Origin: Arenicola marina | Lineage: Eukaryota > Annelida > Polychaeta > Arenicolidae | Assembly (NCBI GenBank): GCA_964019135.1 | Contig: OZ025248.1 | Span: 30,435,670 to 30,499,669, forward strand | Direction: 5' to 3' | DNA length: 64,000 nt | Shown: one piece after another, positions 11,073 to 23,150 of the stretch | Layout of the letters: each line of letters opens with the position of its first letter | Numbering within the stretch: the stretch's first letter is position 1 | Notes under the pieces: generated by a model | Databases searched by the model: none | The model's input: only the letters and a program-made list of their open reading frames with translations | Told to the model about the DNA's origin: nothing | Made by a program: the position numbers and the translations under genes

Positions 11073-11740
11073 TTCCCTGCCTATTCCCCTGACCGCTCCC
11101 CCCTCTCCTCCACACAGGCAGTCTACTGGGCTCATACAGCCGACATCCCTAATGGCCAGTAGCGTCGCCTATTTGCACACGAAAGTGGCCCAAAGCACCA
11201 ATGTATTCGTTCAGACACCACAACATGACGTCCAAACGGTCAGCCTACTAATGTCTAGACTGGATCTAAGCGATCCAGCCAATCAGCCAGCAATCGTTAA
11301 TCATTTGCAGGCTAACGTAAACAGAATATAAATTTACAAAAACCTACAAGAACATGTATGTTTTATCCTTCACGGCTCCGCATGGAATGGCTGTTCGATG
11401 TTCTCGCGATGGCCAGCGAGGGCCTGGACTTGTTGTGCGTCACGGATAATCTTTACGTAATTGCATTTGTGCATGCCGCATGCCCGTGCTTGTAATTGCA
11501 ATGATGTAGTGATGTGTTTTCCTTGTTTTGTTTTTTTATTACTATTGTAATGTGACGTACATTTCCCCCTAAAGCTGTGTTTCATCACGCTTTCTCCTCT
11601 TTCGTCTTTCCAGCTGATGCCCCACTCGCCCTTGATGAGGGCTTCAGCGGGGCGCACGTTGTTCTGACGACCACGAGCTGCGGGGACTCCCGGTCCAATC
11701 CACTGCCATCGACGGCGGCAGCGGAAGCAGCGGATGTAGC
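11073..11740. other. Single-copy sequence upstream of the Kv gene
   Basis: No exon recognised. It could contain 5' untranslated or promoter sequence of the downstream channel gene, but nothing in it proves this. Confidence 0.35.
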
Positions 11741-11741
11741 A

Positions 11742-11777
<36 letters not shown>
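11741..11777. repeat. CGG trinucleotide repeat
   Basis: About 12 uninterrupted CGG units, within a GC-rich stretch 0.86 kb upstream of the Kv start codon. CGG repeats are typical of CpG-rich promoters and 5' untranslated regions; that role here is inference. Confidence 0.85.
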
Positions 11778-12114
11778 GCAGGTTGAATCTATAGCGCCGG
11801 GAGAGCGGCTGGGTGTCACCGCCTGGGGGTGGGTGATTGCAGCTCTGCGGTTCCCTCTACCTCTCCACCCGTCCGTCCCCTGGTGGCAAAGGGCGACACA
11901 AGTAGTTCAGCCTTGCGACGGGCAGTCGCAGATTGAATTTATGAATCTCCGAAGACATGGGGATTGTTGCTCCCGTGACTGGTGTTGTTCGGCCAAATAT
12001 AGAATTGAAGTGTGTGTTATTGCCACGGTTGCTTACGGCCAGGCTTTTGACCCCTGCTTGTCGGTTTTCTGCGCCACTGCCGCCGACGACGACAGCGCGA
12101 GAACCACGGACGTC

Positions 12115-12122
12115 TGACGTCA
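12115..12122. promoter_or_regulatory. CRE octamer TGACGTCA upstream of the Kv gene
   Basis: A perfect palindromic cAMP-response element lies 513 bp upstream of the proposed Kv start codon. Sequence match only; occupancy by CREB/ATF factors is not shown. Confidence 0.35.
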
Positions 12123-12396
12123 TTTTCGACTATTGTCCACAAAAAAGTGCCCCTTTCGCTTGAATTCGCCGAGGCAGCGAGGCGGGTTTTTTGCGTGAAA
12201 TGCGTCTTGGGTTTAGCAGTTGCGAGGGACAAGACACGTTGAGGGATTGGATTACGACAGACAGGCTGTGGCGGCCGGTGTCTGCGCGGCCGCCGACCGC
12301 ACGCCACGTGGTGGTGTAGTTTTGGAACCCTCCGTGCTGTAGGGTACCAGGACCCCGTGGCTTGTGGCCGCGACGTTACAAGGAGCTGTGTGTGCT

Positions 12397-12402
<6 letters not shown>

Positions 12403-12435
<33 letters not shown>
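12403..12435. repeat. GT dinucleotide microsatellite
   Basis: An alternating GT tract with one interruption, 0.2 kb upstream of the proposed Kv start codon. Such tracts can adopt Z-DNA; no function is shown. Confidence 0.9.
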
Positions 12436-12436
<1 letters not shown>

Positions 12437-12634
12437 TGAGTGTGTCTGGTCTGGGTCTAAGTCTACGTGACGGGGTGTGGTGTACCTCAGGGACGGGACG
12501 CGGGACGGCGGGGATGCTGGCCGGCAGGGCAGGCCACGGCCACGGCGTCCGCAACTGAGCACGACCCCTGGGTGCGGGCGGAGGGGGCCGCCACGGCGGG
12601 GCCAGGGGCGGCAGGGGCCGTCGCCGGCCCAGGC

Positions 12635-14491
12635 ATGCTGCCGACGGCCTATGGCGACACCGGCGGCAACGGCGGCGGTCCCGGCGGCAGCGGTGGAGGA
12701 GGTGGTGGCGGGGTGGGGGCGGGGGGTGGCAGCAGCAGCAGCAGTAGCAGCAGCAGCAACCCCTTGCAGCGGACTGTGGGTGAGGCCCGGCGGTCCTCAC
12801 TCAAGCTGCCCGCCCCCGAACGGGAGTCCGGCTTCCACGAGCCCAGCGACTTCAGCGTGCATTCCCCGGAAGAGGCTCACCTCCTGGCATTCAAGACCTC
12901 CGCCCTCAACCACATCAACAGTAACCACGTCAACCACCGCATCCTGCGCTCATCCTCCCGGGGCAGCTACAGCCAGGCGCCGCCCCCGTCGGCCGGCGGC
13001 GCGGGAGGCGGGGCCGGCGGCGGCCAGCGCGAGTTCCGCTCGCGGCGCCTCTCCGCCCCGCCGCCGGCCCCTTTCTACCCCGGCGGGGCCACCGCGGGGG
13101 ACACCAGAGGGGCCGACGTCGGCAACCCCCGGGGGGGCTTCGGCTTGGAGCCCAGCGGCGAGGACGGCCAGCTGCTGGAGTCCGCCGCCACCGGAGCCGG
13201 CGGTGGTGGGGGCGGGGGCGGGGGCGGAGGGGGCACCCGCCCCAAACGCCGCCAGAGCATCTTCCACCGGGCCGGCCGCAGCTTGCGCCAGAGCTTCCGG
13301 CGCCGCCAACCCACGGCCGGCGAGGACCCTATCGACCCCAACGCCGAGCACGACTGCAAGGCGTGCGGCTGCGAGCGTATCCGGATCAACGTCAGCGGCC
13401 AGTACTTCGAGACCCGCGTGGGCCTGCTCAACCGACACCCGCTGACGCTCCTGGGTAACCCCAAGAAGCGGCAGCAGTTCTACGACCGCACCAGGGACGA
13501 GTTCTTCATCGACCGCCATCGACCCACCTTCGAAGCCATCTTCTCCTACTACCAGTACGGCGGCAAGTTGAAGCGCCCTCACAACGTCCCGGACGACATC
13601 TTCCTCGCGGAGGTCTTGTTCTACGAGATCGAGCGAGACGTCGTCGAGGAGTACAAGCGTATCGAGGGCTACGTCACCGAGAACGTCGTCATGCCCACGA
13701 ACGCCACCCTCAAGAAGATCTGGCTGCTGTTCGAGTACCCGGAGACGTCGGTGTTCGCCTTCATAATCGCCTTGGTGTCTGTGGTCCTGACGCTCGTCTC
13801 CATCGTCCTGTTCTGCGTGGAGACGCTGCCCGTCTTCTCCCTGTCGCACTGCGTCGTGGATGCCGCCCCCAACTTCCTGGACCCGTTCTTCATCATCGAG
13901 ACGACGTGCACCGTCTGGTTCACCATCGAGGTCGTCGTGCGCTTCATCGCTTGCCCCAGCAAACTGGGCTTCTGGAAAGATTTCAAAAATATCGTCGACT
14001 TGACAGCGGTCATCCCGTATTACGTGACGTTCATTAACGTGGTGTCCACCATGAGTTGTGCCAGTGCCAAATCCAGCGCCTCGCTCGCCTTCCTCCGCGT
14101 CATCAGGCTCATCAGGATATTCAAGCTGACCAAGCACTCGACCGGCTTACAGGTGTTGATCTTGACCTTCAAGGCCAGCGTGGAGGGCCTGGGCCTCTTC
14201 CTGGTCGCCCTCGTCGTGTGCTTGCTCGTCTTCTCGAGCGCCGTGTATTACGCCGAGCTCGACGTCCCGGGTTCGCAGATTAACAGCATCCCGGACGCCT
14301 TCTGGTGGGCTATTATCACTATGACAACGGTGGGGTACGGGGATAAGGTGCCGGTGGGGCTGTGGGGGAGGCTGATCGGGGGCGTGTGCGCGCTGGTCGG
14401 CGTCCTCACCCTCGCCATCCCCGTGCCCCTCATCACGGGCAACTTCAACCGCTTCTACTCGCACAAAACAGGTAGGGGCCGCCACATCTGA
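12635..14491 (+). CDS. Shaker-type (Kv1) voltage-gated potassium channel, large exon
   Basis: This would encode the pore-forming alpha subunit of a plasma-membrane delayed or A-type K+ channel acting as a tetramer. The first ATG in frame (12635) gives 618 residues; the frame upstream to the stop at 12458 has no ATG. Residues 1-246 are low-complexity (Gly and Ser runs, an RRQS basic patch). T1 spans about 247-345, with the Shaker-type NPKKR motif and no Kv2-4 zinc site. S1 is at about 373-393 (after WLLFEYPE), S2 414-440, S3 450-470. S4 carries R488, R491, R494, K497 and K500. S5 is at 519-541, the filter TVGYGD at 565-570, and S6 from 580 with the PVP hinge at 596-598. Compared with Shaker, S4 lacks one VFR-type triplet. 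Family similarity stops at FYSHKTG (position 14471); the last residues, RGRHI, are probably intron read-through. No C-terminal PDZ ligand is seen. The N-terminal 246 residues exceed the usual Kv1 length before T1. Confidence 0.92.
   Translation: MLPTAYGDTGGNGGGPGGSGGGGGGGVGAGGGSSSSSSSSSNPLQRTVGEARRSSLKLPAPERESGFHEPSDFSVHSPEEAHLLAFKTSALNHINSNHVNHRILRSSSRGSYSQAPPPSAGGAGGGAGGGQREFRSRRLSAPPPAPFYPGGATAGDTRGADVGNPRGGFGLEPSGEDGQLLESAATGAGGGGGGGGGGGGTRPKRRQSIFHRAGRSLRQSFRRRQPTAGEDPIDPNAEHDCKACGCERIRINVSGQYFETRVGLLNRHPLTLLGNPKKRQQFYDRTRDEFFIDRHRPTFEAIFSYYQYGGKLKRPHNVPDDIFLAEVLFYEIERDVVEEYKRIEGYVTENVVMPTNATLKKIWLLFEYPETSVFAFIIALVSVVLTLVSIVLFCVETLPVFSLSHCVVDAAPNFLDPFFIIETTCTVWFTIEVVVRFIACPSKLGFWKDFKNIVDLTAVIPYYVTFINVVSTMSCASAKSSASLAFLRVIRLIRIFKLTKHSTGLQVLILTFKASVEGLGLFLVALVVCLLVFSSAVYYAELDVPGSQINSIPDAFWWAIITMTTVGYGDKVPVGLWGRLIGGVCALVGVLTLAIPVPLITGNFNRFYSHKTGRGRHI
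14470..14477 (+). other. Probable 5' splice site ending the Kv exon
   Basis: CAG|GTAGGG lies exactly where similarity to Kv1 channels ends, just after the S6 tail. It fits the GT donor consensus. Use of this site would remove the in-frame stop at 14489-14491 and append a C-terminal exon that I could not identify in the window. Confidence 0.6.
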
Positions 14492-14693
14492 TGATCAGCG
14501 ACGCCGTTGGATTATCGCGTTCTCCAAGCCAGGCGCCAGCCAGAAGGATGTAGGGGGTGGGAGGAGAGAGGGGGGGGGGTAAGGGGGGTGGGGTGAAAAC
14601 TAGGAATGATCACCTTCCAACATAGACAGCTGAACGTCAATACGAACCGCATCTGACTGCGCTTCAACACCATTGGCGGATTATGTGCCACGT

Positions 14694-14832
14694 GCTCACG
14701 CTCGCCACGTGCACACGGTCGCCACGTGCACACGCTCGCAACGTGCACACGCTCGCCACGTGCACACGCTCGCAACGTGCACACGCTCGGCACGTGCACA
14801 CGCTCGCCACGTGCACACGCTAGCCACGTGAA
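14694..14832. repeat. 17-bp repeat (CGTGCACACGCTCGCCA), about 8 copies
   Basis: A short tandem array in the presumed intron or 3' flank of the Kv gene. Each unit contains CACGTG or a one-base variant (E-box-like) and the palindrome GTGCAC. Between the Kv stop and this array there is only a G-rich stretch. Confidence 0.85.
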
Positions 14833-16620
14833 GGCGCAAGAAAAATCTCCAGTGTCGCTCCTAACCACAACACCAGTATTCTGAGGTATACAAGAGTATT
14901 AAGTTCTTTCTTGATTGTTAACATAGCACTAATTACACTCCACCAAATCCAGGTATAAGTTACTACCACCTCCATATACGGAGTCTTATTAAGCCAGGGC
15001 ATCGGCGGATATGCCGTTTTCAACGCAAAATATTGCACATACAGGAGGTCCTTCCCCGGGGGGTTCCATCTTTGCTAACGCAGTGACTTATGCCAAATGT
15101 TATGATATGTACGACCAAATCCGAAAGATCCGAAAACGAACCAAATACACTTGTGACAATGCATGTGGTGTTAAGTAGTATTTTGGTATTCTGAATCGAA
15201 TTCTAATCCAAAGTATTCTGACATTGGTTTGGTTTAAACAGGCAAGGGGACATTGATGTCGATATTAGTACAAATAAGACCGGAATATTGCGTGGCAAGT
15301 ACAAACATTGTATTATCATCCCCATACGTTCGTACGTTAGGACGCACACACCTTGGCATTGGCGAAAGCAATCATCACCGTTTACATTTTGATTAATCTA
15401 TGGTTGAAGATTTACTTATTTCTGGTTTGTTTTAAGATGTCGTCTGTGAACCAAGCGCTATTGTTTCTTGCCCTATGTGACTCTGAATGTGAAAAACTTC
15501 ATGTAACTAATGCACAAATATCACCATATGTGGTTCATAGTGCGCCATACAAAACTTCAACGGCATTCTCACCTTTCGTCTCGCTGCGATAAAGATTCGG
15601 CCGTACGCTGGGATATGGTGTATGGTATGCAATTTGTATGATATTGCTCTAAACGCTGAGGTTCGCAATGATGATAATAATGATAATATCGCCCGAAAAG
15701 GGGTTTCCTGGATGATAAACCAACAAACTTTCTCGGCAGAAAGCTTTGTTTTTTTTTTAAATATAATGCAAATGGCCTTCCATAGATTACGTCTGAAAAT
15801 ATTGGATTGTGTTTCAACCCACGGCTGCGGTGTTAGTGTAGTGCGATGGGCGACACCATGCGGTGGAGGTTGCTTCAAGAGCTTATATTTACTCCTGGCC
15901 AGATTGCGTGACCCTGGAATATTATCATTTGTGTGACCTTGAGATATTGTCGTTTGCGTCACAACATCCGCATTTTGACAATAAGCCTATACAAATGTTC
16001 TTCCACCATTTTCATGCGTGCATTGTTAACCACTCGGTATATATAAACCTCTACTTGCGAGCGATATTCCTTCTTGTTCTTAACAGTAAATTCTTAGAAC
16101 GTATGATCATTGGTAACAGCGCAATGGAAGCACGCATTTATGTCACAACATTTCATTATTCGTACGCTGCGAGTCGTACAGTAACTTTAGTAAGCTTACA
16201 TTGAAGGGGTGTTAAAATGTATATTATCTGCCCATAAACTGTTGTAACTTATACCTCTCCTTTGTCATATAGGTTGTAGCCCTTTTTACCGTGGTGTGTA
16301 TCTTTCGGTGTTTAGTCCATTTTCACATTTGCTATTCTATTCCTTGCTAATTTACTCAATTATGTCGGATTCCGGAGTTATGTTTTAATTAACCGACCGT
16401 TTCTGTATCTGGCCCCTTAGTTCACAATGTGTCGTGAAGTAATTCCAGGATTTTATCCTTAGTAGTTTAATGTGTCTGAAAATGCCAGACTGTCACCGTA
16501 GCTTTTTACGACTATGCTGTGGCACGCCTATCCGCTGCTATATGGAACAGTTTGGTCCTGTTCATTGTATCATGTCATTATATCGTATGAACAGCCCTTT
16601 CGTATCACAGTATGTATGTT
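14833..16620. other. AT-rich single-copy sequence, no exon recognised
   Basis: It could be Kv intron or intergenic sequence. Short frames on both strands show no family similarity and no transmembrane or pore motifs that would complete the channel. Confidence 0.45.
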
Positions 16621-16621
16621 T

Positions 16622-16682
16622 ATATAGATAAATAGATAGATACAAAGATGGATAGATAGGTGGATAGATAGATTAGATAAAG
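16622..16682. repeat. Imperfect GATA tetranucleotide microsatellite
   Basis: Roughly 15 GATA-type units with several interruptions. Confidence 0.85.
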
Positions 16683-17339
16683 AAAACGATAGTTAGATAC
16701 TCTTTTCATTTTTTAATTACATACAAATGATACAAAAGAAACCACTTTGCTGCTATATTCTACTGAATTTGCATGTTTTATTGTAGACTTTGCCAGCCAT
16801 CTTGCCAGCCATAATAGATCAAACTGCCGTAAATAGGTCAAATAAGATTAATTACCAGGATAAACAAAATAAACAAAGCCCATTAATACACACACGCAGT
16901 TGGCTTCAACAACAGATGTAAAAATAGTCAATGCATGCAGCATTAACACATGATTCAGGTCCAACGCTATAAAACGGGAAATTAATGGATAAAACGCTAA
17001 CGTGAACGGCAGATGGTCTCACTATGCGTTTTATTGTCGAGCGAATACAATTACGTGTCAAAAAAAAACAGTTGGTTTATGTGCATCAGCAAAGCTAATA
17101 TTGGTGGGTGTTAGGCACTGTTATTCAGTCCACAGCGGCCGTGACAAACAGTCATGTAGCTCCGTTACTGCAGTATCATTGAAGGATCAGCATTGGTGAA
17201 TATCAAAATAGTTATATGTGTCTGAACACCGAGAACAACGTTCCCAATTGCGATGTATGCGATCTCCCCCTCATATCTCATCTCTCATTTACATAACACT
17301 AGACTCCTGAAGACTCCCAAGGAAAGCACAATGCGGCCG
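16683..17339. other. AT-rich single-copy sequence, no gene seen
   Basis: No coding region, structured repeat or transposon end is recognised. Confidence 0.45.
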
Positions 17340-18700
17340 AAATGGGAGGGGGTGGGGTTAGGGGGGTCAGACGCCCAAGCGAGGGAGGGATCGAGCGGGT
17401 ACTCAGGGGAGGGCGGATAGGGGGGGGGGGGGTACTTTCAATGACCGGTCCCTTGAAGCAAAGTCAAACATTTGCGGTAGCCAAGGATTGAGGGAACCCC
17501 GAGACTTCCGTCTGACTCTAACGACTGCTGTGAGACAGGCGGGGGGGGGGGGGGGTGGTGTGGCTGGTAGGAGAGGGGACATTGGAGGGGGGGGGGCAGA
17601 TGGATAGAGGGGCGATTTCGGGGGAAATGGTCAGCTTGCTAAGAGTGGGGATGGGGTTGGCGGGGCAGTGCAAAACAATAGAGGGATGACAGTGGCGGGG
17701 GAGGTGGGGTCAGGTTGGTGGGGGCTGGGATTATGGTGGGGGTGGTGGGGCAGGGCCGAAGAATAGTGTGGGGGTGGTCAACGTGGTGGTGGGGATGGAC
17801 ACAGTATTTGCGGGTTAAAAGACAAAAAAATGGAGGAAAGACGGAGAGTGGGTAATGCCGGAGTGGGGCGGGGGGTAGAGATGGGGGAAGGGTGGGCGCA
17901 ATCGTGGTGAGGGATGGAAAGAGGGATGTAGATAAAACATGATTTAAGGGGGTGGGGGTGGGGGGGGGCGCTCGGTGGTTGGGGGCTGGTATTGGCACCA
18001 GGCGAGGCGTGAGGGTCTGAATGGTCTGCCGGCCGGGGACTTGGTGAGGGAGTCCTGGACAGCGGCGGCCTGGCTGCCAGGGTTCTGGCTTTCAGAGGCC
18101 GCGTAGCCAGGGTCGGGATTAGCTTATGACAGACAGGCGAATATTGTCAAACATCTTCTTGTCCTTGGCCGGCCCTGTTGTCTCTGATTGCCGCCCCGCT
18201 AAAAGACTCCCTCATATCGATCGCGCGGGGGGAGATGCGGAGACGGCGCCAGTAGGGGTGGGAGGGGGGTAGCGGGGGGGCGGTGTAGAATGACAGAAGG
18301 GGGACGCAATGTGTGGCTAGGAGAGGGCCGGGGAGTGGGGTGGGGGGAGCAGGGGGGGAGGGGGTGAAGGAAAGTGAGAACGACCTCGGCGGCGTGATCT
18401 CGTCAGCAGATTTCTTCTGCTTCAGGGGAGTGTGTGCTACAGGAGTTCGGCAACTCAGGGCGGAAATCAGGGGGACGACGGCGGGGGGGAAAAGGGAGAG
18501 GGGGTGGAGGGGGAGGAGGGGAGCATAGAAGAGACGGGGGGAGGTCCGGATTTCCTTGGGAGAGATATTCAACAGTCCAGATAACCATAGCCTCATATGG
18601 ATGTAAGTGATCGCCTCTGTAGCATGGATGGCAGGCCTGGGCGGGAGACAGAAAGGGGGGGGGGGGGCGTGGAGGGGTATTGGGGCGGAATGACTTCCAT
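17340..18700. other. G-rich strand-asymmetric tract with many G runs
   Basis: Repeated runs of 8-14 G occur on the + strand (near 17408, 17540, 17588, 17960, 18653) within purine-rich sequence. Proline-rich frames on the minus strand result from this composition. The spacing of G runs permits G-quadruplexes on the + strand; this is inference. Confidence 0.6.
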
Positions 18701-21212
18701 GCGATCGACTTTTTAGGCCGATATCACAGTATTCTAGATCTTGTCTCATAACATTATAATCAACAAACGGAAAGTTGGAAGATGGTGTCGGTAGTTGGTC
18801 GGTAGATTACAAGTGAAAAAGGGGACTGACTTATTCTTAAGTTTCGCGTCATTTCTTGACTTTAATGCTTTTTTCTTTATATTTTTTGTCTAAATCTATG
18901 TATATTATTATATATTTATAGATCTGTATCTATTTTATTTGCTGAGGAAATGCTTATGCTGTCTCCTAGACACGTGACTTTCTCGCACTCGTCATGATTT
19001 AAGTGAGTTGAGCCACTTTTCGACTGGTTGAGCACACATCTTGGAGTGGCGTGTGAAACCCTACATCACCAACATCACCCCCACACATGTCTCCCCCCCC
19101 CCCCCCGCTGTGGAACCCTAGCATCATCACCCAACACGTATCGTCCCCCCCCCATCGTCCCCCCCACCCTCCCTCCCCTCTCACGCAACCCCCAGTCCGC
19201 TCGCCCCACGCTGTCGACCAAAACCATCAGTCCCAATGCCCACACTTTGCCCTTATCCAAACTCCAATTTTCTCTCTCCACCTGTCAACTTCTGTCACCA
19301 CTTGTCACAGACAGCAATAGCCAATTGACGACTCTTAAAGCAGAGGCAGAGAGGAGGTGGGATGTGGGGAGAGGGGGGGGGGGGTGACAGAGCAATCCGC
19401 CGACACAGTCATCGACCCCAAGTCATTTCGTCCCAAGGAATTCCGCCTCGCTGCAAATCCGCCCCATGCGTTTAACAATACCCTCGTCTAAAATGTAAAT
19501 GTCATCCAACGCTCAGCAGCCCTTAGATGGGGAACGCCTCCTTCCCCCGAGCCCCCCCCCCCCGCCAACTTCCGTCCCTCTGCCTCTTGGCTGTCGGACC
19601 GCTTTGTGTCATCATGGTCCAGAGCATAGGGGCACGTCTCGAAGTGAGCAGAAAAGAAGGGGAAAAATATAAACGACTTCAATTGGAGTCGGAACAGAAT
19701 CCTCGGGCTGCTGGTTTTCTACGTGAGAAGCGAAGTATAATGAGAAAAGCCATCTTAGAACCGCACATCAAGATTATAGAAAATATCGCCAACGACCAAA
19801 ACATCTTAGTGTTTAAAAACACGCGTGTCAGTGTGGCTGAGGTGTTAATCAGAATAAATTCTTTTAACAAATACATAACGCCGAGGTAGTAAAATGACAC
19901 GAAAGGACATGTAACTCAGATTATAATTTTTTTAATATTGACAGCGCATTGCTCAGTGACCCAGTTAAAATCTATATCATTGGTCACCTTGTGTGGTCTG
20001 CATCCATAGAACGGTTACCCAAAGAACAAAATATCAGTAAGCAAATCAATTTAAAATAGCAAATACCCATGTCCATACTTTATACAAATATATTACAGCA
20101 TCGGTTAGTACAAAGTCTGTTACGAAGATTACTTTAAACTTCTCTTTATTTTGCAATTGGAAAAAGCAGGATTGAAGAATGTCTGTAGGGAAATATGCGA
20201 CAGATGAATGATTGAAGAAACAGGCTATAAAAGAATCCCCAAATATGACTTACCGCTGGGATGGCTGAGCATTGCATGGCTTTGTTCTCCTAAATATCAT
20301 CATTGAGCGCGACTACAAAATAATTATTAGTAATTATATCGAAAGTCTGATACCATCGACTCTCCATGTACCCCAACAGCACCCACCGACACTTGGGCTT
20401 TTGGTCACGGTCCCCGAGCTGACGGCTATAGTAAAATACAATATGCCAAATCAGAAAATAAACGACATCCTCGAAGTACAAGCTCCAGAAGAATTATGAC
20501 CACCAGGCGGGGTGGTGGGATGGGGGTTAGTTTTACGGGCCTCCGCTGTTGGTCTGACCCGCCGTCCGGGGGGTGAATCCCTACAGCGCGGGGTTAACCG
20601 CTGCCGCTGCCATCGAGTCCTTGGTCAACAAAGCCCCCCCCCCCCACCCCGCCTTGCCCCCTCACCCTCACCTCCTCAGTTGTCGCGGCTACTGCAGAGT
20701 GCGTTGGAGAGGTGGGAAGAGGGTGGGGGGGTGCTGTCGGAGACGTTTAATTCGCCATCTGGGTTCTAGCGGGCGGGTGAATACCGCCCGACCTTGCCAG
20801 GGACAGAGTGGGCGGTGGGGGTGGAGGGTGGGGGGTGGACGTTTGAGAGGGATGAGAAGACAGGCGGCACGGACGGGACGGGGAAGTCGAGCTTAGACTT
20901 GATGAGGCGAGGAGGATGGCGGTGAAGCTGGGAAACCACAGGACGCCTGGCGCTGGTGAATGGGGACTGGCAAGCTATGTGTATAAGGCGAGGACGCGGG
21001 TTCCCCGGGCCAGCCACCGGCTGTCGGCAGTCAGGGCGGGGTGGGGTGGCCCCGGGACGGGCGGGGCGGGGCGGGGACCCCCGGCCGGCGACACGCGAAG
21101 GTCATTCAACCTCCTTGCTTTTCCACCCGCCCCGTTGACAAGCTTCATCGGCGTGTTTTAATGATGTCGCTTCATCGGCGTTAGGCTGACGAACAATCAC
21201 CTACCGACACTC
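18701..21212. other. Single-copy sequence, no gene recognised
   Basis: AT-rich and GC-rich patches alternate, with C runs near 19090, 19145, 19552 and 20635. A + strand frame at 19527-19889 (120 codons) has a charged middle section but resembles no family I know. GC-rich frames at 20500-21160 look compositional. Confidence 0.4.
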
Positions 21213-21335
21213 CGACCCGACTCCTTCACCCCCAGCCCAACTTCTCCAGCCCCCAGCCCAACTCCTCCATCCCCCAGCCTAACTCCTCCACGCCCAGCCC
21301 AACTCCTCCACCCCCCAGCCCAACTCCTCCACCCC
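21213..21335. repeat. 20-bp C-rich repeat (AGCCCAACTCCTCCACCCCC), about 6 copies
   Basis: A short degenerate array with unit length varying from 18 to 21 bp. Confidence 0.8.
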
Positions 21336-23108
21336 ATTCCCTCCAACATGTACCCACAGACCCACCCACCATCCACCCTGAACCTAGGTTGTTAAATCAC
21401 CCTAGTTCTGTCTATTCTTCGCAATGGTTACACAGTACAACTTTGGTCTGGTATATTTTTTTTCCTCAGGGCCTTTCACGTTTGTTATCGAGCGAGGATC
21501 GACGATCAATCTAAGGACTAGATAAGTGACATGTCACAGGAAGGTGTTAGGATGGCGGGGGCGGAGGGGGGGGGGGGCTTGGGCACGTGTGGGGCCCGGG
21601 GGGGGGGGGGGCTTGGGCGCTGCTGGGGCGTTAAATATCAGCTTTTTGCGAAGACATATGGACTTAGGACTTACAGACTTCCTGACGGAGACACAGACGG
21701 GGGGACAGATGGTTCTCAATACTGTGACTGCGATTGTGATTAATTTCATGGTCATCGGGAATTACTTTCCACTTGTAATCTCCGCGCAACCACTCCGAAA
21801 TATAAATAATACAATTTTGGCTCTCTTATTTAAACATATAATTGTATGATAATGATATTAAGATACAAAAAGATGGACAATATATTTATTCAAATTGACC
21901 GATATTATAAACCTGAACGTTCAAATCAAAATATATGTCCCTGCAATGGATTTCTAGGGATATACTGCTTCCTTAATTGTAAGTTCACTATAGTCACCTC
22001 TGCCGCCCATACCGCTGTATCCGTGCTGATCTCCTCCGCCTACAGAATACACCTGTCTGTCACTCGCCTTGTGACCATGGAGACGGGGGGGGTCAAAGGG
22101 TCACCCACCCACTGCCGTCGTTATATAATAAGGCACCTTGTGTATGCGCCGGGGGGGTTGGCCCGGTCACTTCTCGTTCGATACAGTGGTATCAGTCGTG
22201 ACAATGCAGGCAGTGGGGAGGGGGGGGGGTGGAGGGTTAGAGGGCAGGGCTGACCTGACCACTCCTTGCCTCGGCTTATTGTCACCCGAGCCATGCCCCT
22301 GGAAATAATCAAAATGTCACCATACATATCAATCGCCGTGATAAACATGCATGGGTGGGAAACCATTGACTATTCCAGCCAGACTCGTATATAAATCAAA
22401 CCACGGGCACCGGCTCTGCCGTGTGCCGCGGTCTGTAGGTGTGTCGGGGGTAACGGCTGCGGGTGGGGGGGGGTCAGGATGAGGGGGTGGGAGCAGACTG
22501 ACGGACTCTGGGGGCGATGTGCCGTGGGTAGGGAGGGGGAAGGAAGGAAGCTGAGATGCATGGGGCTGAATATATGTTGCAGAGAGAAAGGGCCATGGGG
22601 TGAGGGGTTGTCTGGGCGCGAGGTGGAGGCGGGGTGGGGGCGCGAGGGGAATGGCTGAAGTAGGTATGTAGGGAGGTTGGGTGCCATTACCGGAAATGGA
22701 GGAAATATCTAAAGGAGGTCAGAAATCCAATCGGATTCAAATCATAATAACGCATTTTTCCTCCGTTCTATGGTTTTCTCGTGGTGCGGCCATGATAAGG
22801 ATGAAGCGGAAAGGGGAACTGTAGAGGTGCTGTTGCTGGTGGAAGAGAGGGGTGGGTGGCGTCCGGGAGAGGGAGGGGGGAGGGGGAGATGGACAACCAA
22901 AGTGGGGCAGAGTTTCACAGGACTTCCCGTCTCCACGGCTTGTAGACTGAATCTAAATATTCAATAATGTCCATATATCCCGATGGCTTGTAAAACACCA
23001 ACTCCCCATAATTCCCGCTCACCCAGGGTGGGTCCATGATTTACAACCACGTGACCATCGCCTACTGTATTATCGCCCTCTGCTGTCGCGACTAGGCTTC
23101 ATTTCCCC
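21336..23108. other. Single-copy sequence, no gene recognised
   Basis: It includes G runs near 21567 and 21600 and a G-rich plus strand at 22450-22900. No coding similarity was found. Confidence 0.4.
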
Positions 23109-23150
23109 GTTACTCTCTCTCCCCCTCTCTCTCTCTCTCTCTTTCTCTCC
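23109..23150. repeat. CT dinucleotide microsatellite
   Basis: A CT tract interrupted by a few C doublets. Confidence 0.8.

Noticed and set aside
10716-11135. Gly-Arg-Gly-Gln repeat frame resembling an RGG protein
   Set aside because: Confined to the 12-bp repeat, with no RNA-binding domain or flanking coding signal.
12467-12634. Kv start upstream at 12467
   Set aside because: That codon is GTG, which is not a normal eukaryotic start; the first in-frame ATG is 12635.
12950-14137. 395-codon minus-strand frame opposite the Kv exon
   Set aside because: A shadow of GC-rich codons in the real gene on the + strand; no similarity of its own.
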